DNA of 64,000 bases, from NCBI RefSeq assembly GCF_015668515.1, contig NZ_JADPFO010000002.1:4992-68991 (forward strand). The letters are read 5' to 3'. A program made the translations under genes and the position numbers. Source of the DNA: Paraclostridium tenue (lineage in GTDB: Bacteria > Bacillota > Clostridia > Peptostreptococcales > Peptostreptococcaceae). Below are positions 49,773 to 59,962 of the stretch, piece by piece. How positions within the stretch are numbered: the first letter of the stretch is position 1; the number at the start of each line of letters is the position of its first letter. The notes beneath the pieces were generated by a model. It made no database searches. It was given only the letters and a program-made list of their open reading frames with translations, and was not told the origin of the DNA.

Positions 49773-52700
49773 ATGGCAAAATTTATGAAAACAGTAGATG
49801 GTAACACTGCTGCTGCTCATGTTGCATATGCATTTACAGATGTAGCTGCAATATACCCAATAACTCCATCATCTACGATGGCAGAAGTTGTGGACGAATG
49901 GGCTGCACAAGGAAGAAAAAATATATTTGGACAAAAGGTTAGTGTTGTAGAAATGCAATCAGAAGCAGGTGCTGCTGGAGCATTCCACGGTTCATTACAA
50001 GCTGGAGCATTAACAACTACATTCACTGCATCTCAAGGTCTATTATTAATGATACCAAATATGTATAAAGTAGCTGGAGAATTATTACCTGGAGTATTCC
50101 ACGTAAGTGCTCGTGCGTTAGCATCACAAGCATTATCAATATTTGGTGACCACCAAGACGTTATGTCTGCAAGACAAACAGGATGTGTATTATTAGCTTC
50201 TGGATCAGTTCAAGAAGTTGCTGATATAGCACCAGTTGCACACTTAGCTGCAATAGAAGGTAGATTACCATTTATACATTTCTTTGATGGATTTAGAACA
50301 TCTCACGAAATACAAAAAGTTGAATTATTAGAAAATGAAGATTATGCTAAATTATTAAATATGGAAGCTGTTCAAGAGTTCAGAAATAGAGCTTTATCTC
50401 CAAATCACCCTGTTACTCGTGGTACAGCACAAAACCCTGATATATACTTCCAAACAAGAGAAGCTTCAAATAAATATTACAATGATATAGTAGGAATAGT
50501 TGAAAAATACATGAACCAAATGTCTGAGTTAACTGGAAGAAAACATGGATTATTTGATTACTACGGAGCAGAAGATGCTAAGTATGTAATAGTAGCTATG
50601 GGATCTGTAACAGAAGCTATAGAAGAAACTATAGATGCATTAAATGCTCAAGGCGAAAAATATGGTTTAGTTAAAGTTCATTTATACAGACCTTTCTCAA
50701 TGAAGCATTTCGTAGATGCAATGCCTTCAACAGTTGAAAGAATATGTGTATTAGATAGAACTAAAGAACCAGGAGCAACTGGAGAGCCGTTATACCTAGA
50801 TGTTAAATCAGTATATTATGGAAATGAAAATGCTCCTATGATAATAGGTGGAAGATACGGATTAGGATCAAAAGATACTACTCCTACACATATAAAAACA
50901 GTTTATGAAAACTTAAAATCAGAAAATCCTAAAGATCAATTTACATTAGGTATAGTTGATGATGTTACTAATACTTCTTTAGATTTAGCAGATGAGTTAA
51001 AAATAGCTCAAAAAGGAACTGTAAGATGTAAATTCTGGGGATTAGGTTCTGATGGTACAGTTGGAGCAAATAAACAAGCTATAAAAATAATAGGAGATAA
51101 CACTGAGAAGTATGCTCAAGCTTACTTTGCATATGACTCTAAAAAATCTGGTGGTATAACAATGTCTCACTTAAGATTTGGAGATGCTCCTATAAGATCA
51201 ACTTATTTAATAGACGAAGCAGATTACATTGCTTGTCATAACCAGTCATATGTATATCAATATGATTTATTAAAAGGATTAAAAAAAGGTGGAGTATTCG
51301 TACTTAACACTATATGGAATGAAGCTGAGTTAAATGAACATTTACCAGCAGCTATGAAAAACTATATAGCTAAAAATGATATCCAATTCTATACAGTAAA
51401 TGGTACTAAGTTAGGACAAGAAATAGGACTTGGAAACAGAATAAACATGATAATGCAATCTGCATTCTTCAAGTTAGCTCAAATAATACCAGAAGCTGAT
51501 GCTGTAGAATACTTAAAAGATTCTATAAAGAAAGCTTACGGTAAAAAAGGTGAAAAAATAGTTAACATGAACTACAAAGCTGTTGAAGCAGGTATGAACT
51601 CTTTAGTTAAAGTTAATGTACCAGCTGAATGGGCAGATGCTAAAGAAGAAAGCAAAACAGAAGTAAATGAACCAGATTTCGTAAAAAATATAGTAAGACC
51701 TATGAATGCACAAGAAGGTGACAATTTACCAGTAAGTACATTCAATGGAGTAGAAGATGGTACATTCCCATGTGGATTAGCTGCATACGAAAAAAGAGGA
51801 GTAGCAGTAAATGTTCCAGAATGGATAGTTGATAACTGTATACAATGTAACCAATGTGCTTATATCTGTCCTCATGCATGTATAAGACCAGTATTAGTTA
51901 ATGAAGAAGAAATGAAAAATGCTCCTGAAAAATTCGAAACTAAAAAAGCTATAGGTAAAGGATTTGAAGGATTACAATACAGAATGCAAGTAAGTCCAAT
52001 GGACTGTACAGGATGTGGAAACTGTGCTGACATATGTCCAGCTAAAGAAAAAGCTTTAGTTATGAAGCCTCTTGATACTCAAGAAGCTGAAGTTGAAAAC
52101 TGGGCATTTGCAGTTGATACTAAGAAAGTTTCTGTAAAAGGAGATATAATGGCTCCAACTACAGTTAAAGGAAGTCAATTTAGACAACCACTTATGGAAT
52201 TCTCAGGAGCTTGTGCTGGATGTGGAGAAACTCCATACATCAAGTTAGTAACTCAATTATTCGGAGATAGAATGATGATAGCAAATGCTACTGGATGTTC
52301 TTCTATATGGGGAGGATCAGCTCCATCAACTCCATACACTGTTAACCATGAAGGTAAAGGTCCATCTTGGGCAAACTCATTATTTGAGGATAATGCAGAG
52401 TATGGATACGGAATGTTCTTAGGTGTTAAACAAATGAGAGCTAAATTAGCTGAAACTATGGAAACATTAGTATCTATGGATATATGTGATGCAGCTAGAG
52501 AAGCATTCACTAACTGGTTAGAAAATAAAGAAGACAGTGAAGCATCTGTTAAAGCAAGTGAAAAAGTACTTGAAGTATTAGCAAATGCTCATAATATAGA
52601 AAATGCTGAAATAAAAGCATTAGTTGCTGAAATAGAAGCTAGAAAAGATTACTTAATCAAGAGATCTCAATGGATACTTGGAGGAGACGGATGGGCTTAT

Positions 52701-53309
52701 GACATCGGTTACGGTGGATTAGATCACGTTCTTGCTTCTGGTGAAAATGTAAATGTATTAGTATTCGATACTGAGATATATTCTAATACAGGTGGTCAAG
52801 CATCTAAATCTACTCCAATTGCAGCAATGGCTAAGTTCGCAGCAGCAGGTAAGAGATCTAGAAAGAAAGATTTAGGTATGATGGCTATGTCTTACGGAAA
52901 TGTATACGTAGCACAAGTTGGTATGGGTGCTGATAAGAATCAATTAATCAAGGCTGTAGTAGAAGCTGAGAAATATGATGGACCATCATTAATAATAGCT
53001 TACTCACCATGTATATCTCATGGATTAAAAGAAGGTATGGGAAGAGCTCAAGCTAACATAGAGCAAGCTGTTAAGTGTGGATACTGGCATTTATACAGAT
53101 TCAACCCAACTTTAAAAGCTGAAGGTAAGAATCCATTTACATTAGATTCTAAAGAGCCAACTGAAAGCTTCAGAGACTTCTTAATGAAACAAGTAAGATA
53201 TGCTGCTATAGCTAAACAATTCCCAGATGTAGCTGAGGAATTATTCGAAGCAGCAGAACAAAGTTCAAAAGATAGATATGAAAGCTATAAGAGATTAGCT
53301 CAATATTAA
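49773..53309 (+). CDS. nifJ: Pyruvate:ferredoxin (flavodoxin) oxidoreductase
   Basis: 1178 residues, single-chain homodimeric type. Domain I start AAHVAYAFTDVAAIYPITPS. Two 4Fe-4S clusters sit in the ferredoxin-like domain (CIQCNQCAYICPHACIRP and CTGCGNCADICP), and a third cluster region has GACAGCGETPY. The TPP domain has GGDGWAYDIGYGGLDHVLAS and EIYSNTGGQASKSTP. It converts pyruvate and CoA to acetyl-CoA, CO2 and reduced ferredoxin, the central step of clostridial fermentation. Codon use is markedly optimised (many TTA/AGA with C-ending exceptions), as for a highly expressed gene. AAGGAGG before the ATG. Confidence 0.98.
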   Translation: MAKFMKTVDGNTAAAHVAYAFTDVAAIYPITPSSTMAEVVDEWAAQGRKNIFGQKVSVVEMQSEAGAAGAFHGSLQAGALTTTFTASQGLLLMIPNMYKVAGELLPGVFHVSARALASQALSIFGDHQDVMSARQTGCVLLASGSVQEVADIAPVAHLAAIEGRLPFIHFFDGFRTSHEIQKVELLENEDYAKLLNMEAVQEFRNRALSPNHPVTRGTAQNPDIYFQTREASNKYYNDIVGIVEKYMNQMSELTGRKHGLFDYYGAEDAKYVIVAMGSVTEAIEETIDALNAQGEKYGLVKVHLYRPFSMKHFVDAMPSTVERICVLDRTKEPGATGEPLYLDVKSVYYGNENAPMIIGGRYGLGSKDTTPTHIKTVYENLKSENPKDQFTLGIVDDVTNTSLDLADELKIAQKGTVRCKFWGLGSDGTVGANKQAIKIIGDNTEKYAQAYFAYDSKKSGGITMSHLRFGDAPIRSTYLIDEADYIACHNQSYVYQYDLLKGLKKGGVFVLNTIWNEAELNEHLPAAMKNYIAKNDIQFYTVNGTKLGQEIGLGNRINMIMQSAFFKLAQIIPEADAVEYLKDSIKKAYGKKGEKIVNMNYKAVEAGMNSLVKVNVPAEWADAKEESKTEVNEPDFVKNIVRPMNAQEGDNLPVSTFNGVEDGTFPCGLAAYEKRGVAVNVPEWIVDNCIQCNQCAYICPHACIRPVLVNEEEMKNAPEKFETKKAIGKGFEGLQYRMQVSPMDCTGCGNCADICPAKEKALVMKPLDTQEAEVENWAFAVDTKKVSVKGDIMAPTTVKGSQFRQPLMEFSGACAGCGETPYIKLVTQLFGDRMMIANATGCSSIWGGSAPSTPYTVNHEGKGPSWANSLFEDNAEYGYGMFLGVKQMRAKLAETMETLVSMDICDAAREAFTNWLENKEDSEASVKASEKVLEVLANAHNIENAEIKALVAEIEARKDYLIKRSQWILGGDGWAYDIGYGGLDHVLASGENVNVLVFDTEIYSNTGGQASKSTPIAAMAKFAAAGKRSRKKDLGMMAMSYGNVYVAQVGMGADKNQLIKAVVEAEKYDGPSLIIAYSPCISHGLKEGMGRAQANIEQAVKCGYWHLYRFNPTLKAEGKNPFTLDSKEPTESFRDFLMKQVRYAAIAKQFPDVAEELFEAAEQSSKDRYESYKRLAQY

Positions 53310-53320
53310 TCTAATTAATA

Positions 53321-53350
53321 AAAATAGAGAGGAGTACTCCTCTCTATTTT
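53321..53350 (+). terminator. Terminator after nifJ
   Basis: A fully palindromic 30-base sequence (AAAATAGAGAGGAGT and its complement) with T-run. It begins 12 bases after the stop. Confidence 0.85.
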
Positions 53351-53463
53351 TTATTTTGCATTTTTTGCAATAAAAAATAGCACACAAGACAATTTATATT
53401 TTATTATTATTATTATATAATAGTATGAGTATAAATTTTTTTATTGAAAGAAGGTAAAATTTT

Positions 53464-54918
53464 ATGTTACTAAGAGAAGTGATAGATGGCTTAGAAATAT
53501 TAGATACTAAAGGTAGTTTAGATATACAAATAGATAACATTCAATATGATTCGAGAAAAGTAACAAATAATGGATTATTTATATGCGTTAAAGGTTTTAC
53601 TGTTGATGGACATAAATTTATAGATAAGGCTATTGAAAATGGAGCTAAAGCATTCTTAGTAGAAGAAGATATAAATAGAGATGACGCAACTTTTATAAAA
53701 GTTAAAAATACAAGAGAAGACATGGCTAAAATAGCAGATAATTTTTACAATCATCCAAGTCAAAGATTTGATGTTATAGGGGTTACTGGAACAAACGGAA
53801 AAACTAGTATAACAACATTTTTAAATGAAATACTAACATCTGCTAATAATAAAGTAGGATTAATAGGAACAATTAAAATATTTGATGGAGATAATGAAGT
53901 TGAATCAAATTCTACAACTCCAGAAAGCGTTGATTTACAAAATTACTTTAATCAAATGATAGACAATGGATGTAAATACTGTGCAATGGAAGTTTCATCT
54001 CATGCACTAGCATTAAATAGAGTTGCACAAACTAAATATAAAGTAGGGGTATTTACTAACTTAACACCAGATCACTTAGATTTCCATAAAGATTTAGAAG
54101 ACTATAGAAAAGCTAAAGAAAAATTATTTTATATGACAACAAATGCTAATATAATAAATATTGATGATAAAGGTGGACAAGATATTTATAAAAATATAAA
54201 AGATTTAGATGTAAAATGTTATTCATATGGAATAGAAAATAAAGCTGATTTTATGGCAAAAGATATAAAAATAGAAGCTAGAGGAGTTTCATACAAACTA
54301 ATAACTCCAACATATGAAGAAGATGTGTTTGTGCCTGTACCAGGTAAATTTACAGTTTACAATACATTAGCAGTTATAGCAACTTGCTATGCATTAGGAA
54401 TAGATAAAGATGTTGTTATAAATGGATTAAAAAACACAGGTGGTGTAGCTGGTAGATTTGAAGCCATATCAAATGATACAGGTATAAGTGTAATAGTTGA
54501 TTATGCTCATACTCCAGATGCGTTAGAAAATGTAATAAAAACAGCAAAAGAATTTGCTAAAAACAAAATAATAACAGTATTTGGATGTGGTGGAGATAGA
54601 GATACTACAAAAAGACCTTTAATGGGAGATATAGCTCAAAAGTATTCAGATATATGTATAGTAACATCTGATAATCCTAGAACAGAAGATCCTAAACTTA
54701 TAATAGATGATATATTAAAAGGTTTAGATAAATCTAAAGAAAATTATAAAATTGTAGAAGATAGAAAAGAAGCTATAAAAACTGCTATAGAAATTGCAGA
54801 AAAGGATGATGTAATATTAATAGCTGGTAAGGGTCATGAAAACTATCAAATAATAGGTAAAGTTAAACATCATTTTGATGATAAAGAAATAGCAAATGAA
54901 TTTTTAAATATGAAATAA
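53464..54918 (+). CDS. murE: UDP-MurNAc-tripeptide synthetase (MurE), meso-DAP type
   Basis: 484 residues. ATP loop GVTGTNGKTSITTFL, TTPESVDLQNYF, MEVSSHALALNRV, NLTPDHLDFHKDLEDYRKAK with the carbamoyl-Lys region, and DNPRTEDP, whose Asn-Arg pair in MurE binds meso-diaminopimelate rather than lysine. The organism should therefore have meso-DAP in its peptidoglycan. It acts in the cytosol. It is separated from the division genes at 61.5 kb, and is followed by a convergent ychF. Confidence 0.96.
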   Translation: MLLREVIDGLEILDTKGSLDIQIDNIQYDSRKVTNNGLFICVKGFTVDGHKFIDKAIENGAKAFLVEEDINRDDATFIKVKNTREDMAKIADNFYNHPSQRFDVIGVTGTNGKTSITTFLNEILTSANNKVGLIGTIKIFDGDNEVESNSTTPESVDLQNYFNQMIDNGCKYCAMEVSSHALALNRVAQTKYKVGVFTNLTPDHLDFHKDLEDYRKAKEKLFYMTTNANIINIDDKGGQDIYKNIKDLDVKCYSYGIENKADFMAKDIKIEARGVSYKLITPTYEEDVFVPVPGKFTVYNTLAVIATCYALGIDKDVVINGLKNTGGVAGRFEAISNDTGISVIVDYAHTPDALENVIKTAKEFAKNKIITVFGCGGDRDTTKRPLMGDIAQKYSDICIVTSDNPRTEDPKLIIDDILKGLDKSKENYKIVEDRKEAIKTAIEIAEKDDVILIAGKGHENYQIIGKVKHHFDDKEIANEFLNMK

Positions 54919-54961
54919 TAAAAAAATCAGTAAGGTGAATTTTCACTTTACTGATTTTTTA
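54919..54961 (+). terminator. Bidirectional terminator between murE and ychF
   Basis: A stem of about 19 bp (TAAAAAATCAGTAAGGTGA region with its complement, one mismatch), 4-base loop and T-runs on both strands, between the two convergent stops. Confidence 0.85.
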
Positions 54962-54966
54962 TTATA

Positions 54967-56064
54967 TTAAACGTTAAATCTGAATAATATAACATCTCCA
55001 TCTTTAACTATATATTCTTTACCTTCAAGTCTAACTAATCCTTTATCTTTTGCAGCAGTCATAGTTCCAACGTTAACTAAATCATCAAATGCTATAGTTT
55101 CCGCTCTTATGAATCCTCTTTCTATATCAGAGTGTATTTTACCACCAGCTTGAGGAGCTTTAGTACCAACTTTTATAGTCCAAGCTCTAACCTCTTGAGG
55201 TCCAGCTGTTAAGTAAGATATTAATCCAAGTAATGCATATGAAGATTTTATAAGTTTATCAAGTCCTGATTGCTCAAGTCCTAATGTCTCTAAGAATTCT
55301 TTCTTTTCTTCATCAGTGTCAAGTTCAGCTATTTCAGCTTCTATTTGAGCACATACAACAACAACTTCAGCATTTTCAGTTGCAGCGAATTCTCTAACTT
55401 TATTAACATATTCATTATTTTCAGCTTCATCAGCTAAATCATCTTCACTAACATTAGTAGCATAAATTACTGGCTTAGAAGTAAGTAAATTTAATGAATT
55501 AACAAATATTTGTTGTTCTTCAGTGAATTCCATAGTTCTAACACATTTACTATCTTCTAAAGTAGCCATTATTTCTTTTAAGAATTCAAGTTCAGAAGCT
55601 AAACTTTTATCAGCTTTAGCAGCTTTTTGAGTTTTTTGAATTCTTCTTTCTAATATTTCTATATCAGAGAAAATTAACTCTAAGTTTATAGTTTCTATAT
55701 CTCTTAAAGGATCTACAGAACCATCAACATGTACAACGTTAGGATCTTCAAAGCATCTAACAACGTGTACTATTGCATCAACCTCTCTTATATGAGATAA
55801 GAATTTATTTCCAAGACCCTCACCTTTAGAAGCACCTCTAACTAAACCTGCTATATCACAAAATTCTATAGCAGTAGGTACAATCTTTTTAGAGTCATAT
55901 AATTGTCTTAATTGCTCTAATCTTTCATCTGGAACAGCTACAACACCTACGTTAGGCTCTATTGTACAGAAAGGGTAGTTAGCAGACTCCGCACCTGCTT
56001 GAGTTATCGCATTAAATAGTGTACTTTTACCTACATTTGGTAAACCAACTATACCTAATTTCAT
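54967..56064 (-). CDS. ychF: YchF/OLA1-family ATPase (redox-regulated ribosome-binding P-loop protein)
   Basis: 365 residues. P-loop LVGLPNVGKSTLFNAIT... begins at residue 3, G-domain motifs are CDIAGLVRGASKGEGLGNKF and ATNVSEDD (NxxE-type G4 as in YchF, which favours ATP), and the C-terminal TGS-like domain has TAGPQEVRAWTIKVGTKAPQ and HSDIERGFIRAETI. It binds ribosomes and hydrolyses ATP; its role is linked to stress. AAGAGAGGAAG upstream of the ATG. Codon use suggests strong expression. Confidence 0.96.
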   Translation of the reverse strand: MKLGIVGLPNVGKSTLFNAITQAGAESANYPFCTIEPNVGVVAVPDERLEQLRQLYDSKKIVPTAIEFCDIAGLVRGASKGEGLGNKFLSHIREVDAIVHVVRCFEDPNVVHVDGSVDPLRDIETINLELIFSDIEILERRIQKTQKAAKADKSLASELEFLKEIMATLEDSKCVRTMEFTEEQQIFVNSLNLLTSKPVIYATNVSEDDLADEAENNEYVNKVREFAATENAEVVVVCAQIEAEIAELDTDEEKKEFLETLGLEQSGLDKLIKSSYALLGLISYLTAGPQEVRAWTIKVGTKAPQAGGKIHSDIERGFIRAETIAFDDLVNVGTMTAAKDKGLVRLEGKEYIVKDGDVILFRFNV

Positions 56065-56177
56065 ATTATATCTTCCTCTCTTCTTAAGTCTCGTATTTAT
56101 TTTAATTTAGACATACATTCTAATTATACATCATATATATTGGTGATGCAAACTATACTTTTGATGGAGATGATTTA

Positions 56178-57284
56178 ATGGGAATACCAATGTGCTTTGG
56201 TATATTATTAGGATTGAGTATTATATTTGATGGGTATATGGAAAATATATTTATTATAGCTGCGACAATTGTAATTTATACTTATTTTGTATATTATGAA
56301 AATCACTATAAAAATGTTTTAGTGGGGCTCTTGATATCTTTTTTTATTATTAATATATCTTTAGTATTATTTGTAAAAGATGATATAGACCCTAATATTA
56401 CAGATATAGGAGATACTCAAGAAGAAACTTTAGTTATGCTTTTATATGATGGAGAAGAAAGAAATTACAATCTAAGCGAAAGGACTAATGAGATTTATTT
56501 TGAGCAAAAGTATAAATCATATATAAATGTTTTATATAATTTATATAAATATAAAGGTTATTATGAAAACTTGGGATCAAGTGATTTCAAAGATACAGCA
56601 AATGAAATATCAGTAGGTTTAAGAGAAAAGTTAGGTAATAAATATAAAGTAGTTAACTCATATATGTATACTAAACCATATTTTGAAAATTCTTTAAAAG
56701 AAGTTATATCATTAGGCTATAAAGATATAGTATTGTGTCCGATGTTTATAACAGAGGGTAAAGACTTTGAAGTATTTAAAAGTAGGTTGCAAAAGATGGA
56801 ACTTAGTAAATATGGAATAAATGTAGAGTTAACAGATGTATTTTATAAATCAAATAATTTAGCAAAATCGTATAAAAATGAAATTTTAGGAAATATAGAA
56901 AATAAAGACTTAGATGCAGGTGTGTTATTAATAGGGTTAGAAGATGAAAATAATTTAGAACAAGATATTATTTTTAGAGAAAAAATAAAATATTACATAG
57001 AGAAAGAAAAAAATACAGAAATTCAAATAAAATTACCTCTTTTAGAAAATAATAAAAACGATATAATAAAATCTGGGGAGCAACTTCTAGAATTTGGAAT
57101 AGATGTATTACATGTAGTAATTCCTACCTGCACAATTGACAATATGTATAATAAAAACTTAGTTGAAAGTATACTCCAAGAATTAGATACTTCTGAAGTT
57201 AAATTTCATTATATAGACCCAAAAGATAAAGTCAAAATATTAATTGAAGAAATATATACTCAAATATCATTAATAAAAAAATAG
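56178..57284 (+). CDS. Membrane-anchored protein with a ferrochelatase-like domain
   Basis: 368 residues. Two to three membrane helices at about 3-75 lead to a soluble part that follows the ferrochelatase/CbiX chelatase pattern by eye: LVMLLYDGEERN, YENLGSSDFKDTANEISVGL, YTKPYFENSLKEVISLGYKDIVLCPMF, then a second Rossmann-like half (AGVLLIGLEDENNLEQ, DVLHVVIPTCTIDNMY). The family's metal-binding His of SAHG is missing here (LLIGLEDE instead). It may be a non-catalytic or altered chelatase. The M16 gene pair follows 10 bases later. Assignment is tentative. Confidence 0.65.
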   Translation: MGIPMCFGILLGLSIIFDGYMENIFIIAATIVIYTYFVYYENHYKNVLVGLLISFFIINISLVLFVKDDIDPNITDIGDTQEETLVMLLYDGEERNYNLSERTNEIYFEQKYKSYINVLYNLYKYKGYYENLGSSDFKDTANEISVGLREKLGNKYKVVNSYMYTKPYFENSLKEVISLGYKDIVLCPMFITEGKDFEVFKSRLQKMELSKYGINVELTDVFYKSNNLAKSYKNEILGNIENKDLDAGVLLIGLEDENNLEQDIIFREKIKYYIEKEKNTEIQIKLPLLENNKNDIIKSGEQLLEFGIDVLHVVIPTCTIDNMYNKNLVESILQELDTSEVKFHYIDPKDKVKILIEEIYTQISLIKK

Positions 57285-57293
57285 GAGGATAAT

Positions 57294-58556
57294 ATGGATA
57301 GCATAAAGAAAATAAATTTGCATGATAATATAAATTTAACTTTAATACAGTCTAAAAAATTTAAAACAAATTTAGTTAGTGTGTACATACAAAGAATATT
57401 AGACAAAAATGAAGTTACAAAAAATGCATTGATACCAAATATGATAACAAATTCAAGTAATAAATATAAAACTTTAAGAGATATATCTAATAAGTTAGAG
57501 GATTTATATGGAGCATCTATTCTTGCGGATACAAGCAAAAGAGGAGAGCGACAAGTTCTTAATATAAAATTAGTAACAACTAATGAACAATATTTAGATG
57601 AACCTATATTTACAGATGCTATAGAATTTTTAAATGAAATAATAAATAATCCATTAATAGAAGATGGTGGATTTAGTGAGAAATATCTTAAGTTAGAAAA
57701 ACAAAATTTAGCTGAAAGAATTAAAGCAAAAATAAATGATAAAGGAAGATTTGCACTTGAAAGATGTTTTGAAGAAATGTGCAAAGATGAAAGATTTAGT
57801 ATAAGTGAACAAGGATATATAGAGGACATAGAATCTATAACTGGAAAAGAGTTATATGACCATTATAAAAATATTTTAAAAACATCACCTATAGATATAG
57901 TTGTAGAAGGAGAATTTGATGAAAAAAAGGTTATAGAAATTATTAAAGATAAATTTAAATTTGAAAGAGATACTATATTAACTATACCTAGAGAAGAGTA
58001 TAAAAAACAAGTTGACTCAGTAAAGACTATAGTTGATAAGATGGATATAACTCAAGGTAAACTAGTTATGGGTTATAGAACAAATATAGATTTTGCAGAT
58101 TATAAAAATTACTACTCATTAATAGTAGGATGTAACATATTAGGTGGTGGGCCTCACTCTAAGATGTTTATGAACATAAGAGAAAAAGAAAGCTTATGCT
58201 ATTATATATATTCATCTGTAGAAAAATATAAGGGTATACTTTATATATCATCAGGTATAGAAACTCAAAACTATGACAAAACAACGGATTTAATAAGAAA
58301 ACAAATAGAAAGTATAGTAGAAGGAAATATAACAGATGAAGAACTTGAAAATAGCAAGATATCACTTATAAGTTCTATGAGAGCTTTAACAGATAGTATA
58401 GGTGGGTTATCTGATTTTAGATTTGCTCAAGATATAAGTAAAACAAATTTAGATATAGAAGATATTATAAATTATATAGACAAAGTAACTAAAGAAGAAA
58501 TAGTTAATAGTTTTAAAAAGCTACAACTAGATACTATTTACTTCTTAAGAAACTAG
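57294..58556 (+). CDS. M16-family peptidase, non-catalytic partner (YmfF-like)
   Basis: 420 residues with the insulinase fold: a first domain with LRDISNKLEDLYGASI at the place of the active helix, and a second with NILGGGPHSKMFMNIREKES and CYYIYSSVEKYKGILYISSG. The zinc motif HxxEH is absent at the expected position (LEDLYGA), so it probably forms the inactive half of a two-subunit peptidase with the next gene. No signal peptide. Strong AGGAGG site. Confidence 0.88.
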   Translation: MDSIKKINLHDNINLTLIQSKKFKTNLVSVYIQRILDKNEVTKNALIPNMITNSSNKYKTLRDISNKLEDLYGASILADTSKRGERQVLNIKLVTTNEQYLDEPIFTDAIEFLNEIINNPLIEDGGFSEKYLKLEKQNLAERIKAKINDKGRFALERCFEEMCKDERFSISEQGYIEDIESITGKELYDHYKNILKTSPIDIVVEGEFDEKKVIEIIKDKFKFERDTILTIPREEYKKQVDSVKTIVDKMDITQGKLVMGYRTNIDFADYKNYYSLIVGCNILGGGPHSKMFMNIREKESLCYYIYSSVEKYKGILYISSGIETQNYDKTTDLIRKQIESIVEGNITDEELENSKISLISSMRALTDSIGGLSDFRFAQDISKTNLDIEDIINYIDKVTKEEIVNSFKKLQLDTIYFLRN

Positions 58557-58565
58557 GAGGACTAT

Positions 58566-59852
58566 ATGGAAAAGATAGTTAATGATATATTAAAAGAAGA
58601 AGTTTATTATGAAAAATTGCAAAATGGACTTGATGTATATTTCATGCCTAAAAAAGGATTTACAAAAAAGTTTGCAGTATTAGCTACTAATTATGGATCT
58701 AATGATTTGGAATTTATTCCTATAAATGAAAAGGATAAACTTAGAGTAAATGAAGGAATAGCACATTTTTTAGAGCATAAAATGTTTGAACAACCAGGTG
58801 GAGGAAATGCATTTGATAAATTTTCTAAATTAGGAGCTAGTGCAAATGCATACACAAATTTCACTATGACTGCTTATTTATTTTCATGCACTGATAATTT
58901 TTATGAAAGTTTAGAGCATTTAATAGATTATGTACAGACTCCATACTTTACTGAAGAAAATGTTGAAAAAGAAAAAGGGATAATTGAACAAGAAATAAAA
59001 ATGTATAATGATGATCCAGATTGGAATGTATATTTTAACTGCTTGAAAGCTATGTATGTAAATTATCCAGTTAAAGTTGATATAGCAGGAACTGTGGAAA
59101 GTATATATAAAATTACAAAAGATGAGTTATATACATGTTATAATACTTTTTATAACCCGGGAAATATGACTTTATTTGTTGTAGGAGATGTTGAAGCAGA
59201 TAAAGTTATGGAAATTGCAAGAAAAAGTAATAATTATGATATAGAAAAACTTAAAACAGATATAAAGAGATTTTATCCTGAAGAACCAAGTACTGTTAAT
59301 CAAAAAGAAATAGTTGCAAAGTTTCCGATATCTATGTCTATGTTTAATATAGGATTTAAAGATAGTAATGTAGGGATAAAAGGTAAAGAACTATTGAGAA
59401 AAGAAGTTGTTACAGAAATATTATTAGATATGATTTTAAAAAGAGGTAGTGAAGCCTTTGAAGAATTATATATGAAAGGTCTAATCAATGATAACTTTGG
59501 ATGTGGGTTTACATCTCAAATTGATTATGGATATACAATTATAGGAGGGGAATCTAATAATCCTAGAGAGGTAAAGGATATAATAATAAAATATATAAAT
59601 AAATATCAAAAAGAAGGATTATCAAAATTAGATTTTAATAGGGTTAAAAAGAAAAAAATAGGACAATTTTTAAAGTGCTTTGATTCAGTAAACTTTATAG
59701 CAAATAACTTCATAGCATATAAGTTTAAAGATATAAATTTACTTGATTATTTAGAAGTTATAAAAGAAATTGAGTTTAAAGAAGTTGAAGAAAGATTAAA
59801 AAATCATTTAAGAGAAGAAAGTTGTGTAATATCTATAGTGGAGCCTAAATAG
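58566..59852 (+). CDS. M16-family zinc peptidase, catalytic partner (YmfH-like)
   Basis: 428 residues. The zinc motif is intact: GIAHFLEHKMFEQPGGGNAF (HxxEH) with the downstream Glu in EKEKGIIEQEIKMY. ASANAYTNFTMTAYLF and FYNPGNMTLFVVGDVE follow. It probably degrades peptides in the cytosol together with the preceding inactive subunit, 10 bases upstream. In bacilli the ymfF-ymfH pair stands in the same order. Confidence 0.92.
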   Translation: MEKIVNDILKEEVYYEKLQNGLDVYFMPKKGFTKKFAVLATNYGSNDLEFIPINEKDKLRVNEGIAHFLEHKMFEQPGGGNAFDKFSKLGASANAYTNFTMTAYLFSCTDNFYESLEHLIDYVQTPYFTEENVEKEKGIIEQEIKMYNDDPDWNVYFNCLKAMYVNYPVKVDIAGTVESIYKITKDELYTCYNTFYNPGNMTLFVVGDVEADKVMEIARKSNNYDIEKLKTDIKRFYPEEPSTVNQKEIVAKFPISMSMFNIGFKDSNVGIKGKELLRKEVVTEILLDMILKRGSEAFEELYMKGLINDNFGCGFTSQIDYGYTIIGGESNNPREVKDIIIKYINKYQKEGLSKLDFNRVKKKKIGQFLKCFDSVNFIANNFIAYKFKDINLLDYLEVIKEIEFKEVEERLKNHLREESCVISIVEPK

Positions 59853-59854
59853 AT

Positions 59855-59886
59855 AAAAAGTGCTAAAAATTTAGCACTTTTTTTAT
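59855..59886 (+). terminator. Terminator after the M16 pair
   Basis: Stem AAAAAGTGCTAAA with TTTAGCACTTTTT and a further T-run, 3 bases after the stop. Confidence 0.85.
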
Positions 59887-59962
59887 ATAAAAAATAAAGT
59901 AAATTGATGGTTAATGGGTAATATGGTATTATTTAGTTTATAATAAAGGAGGTAATAGCTAA

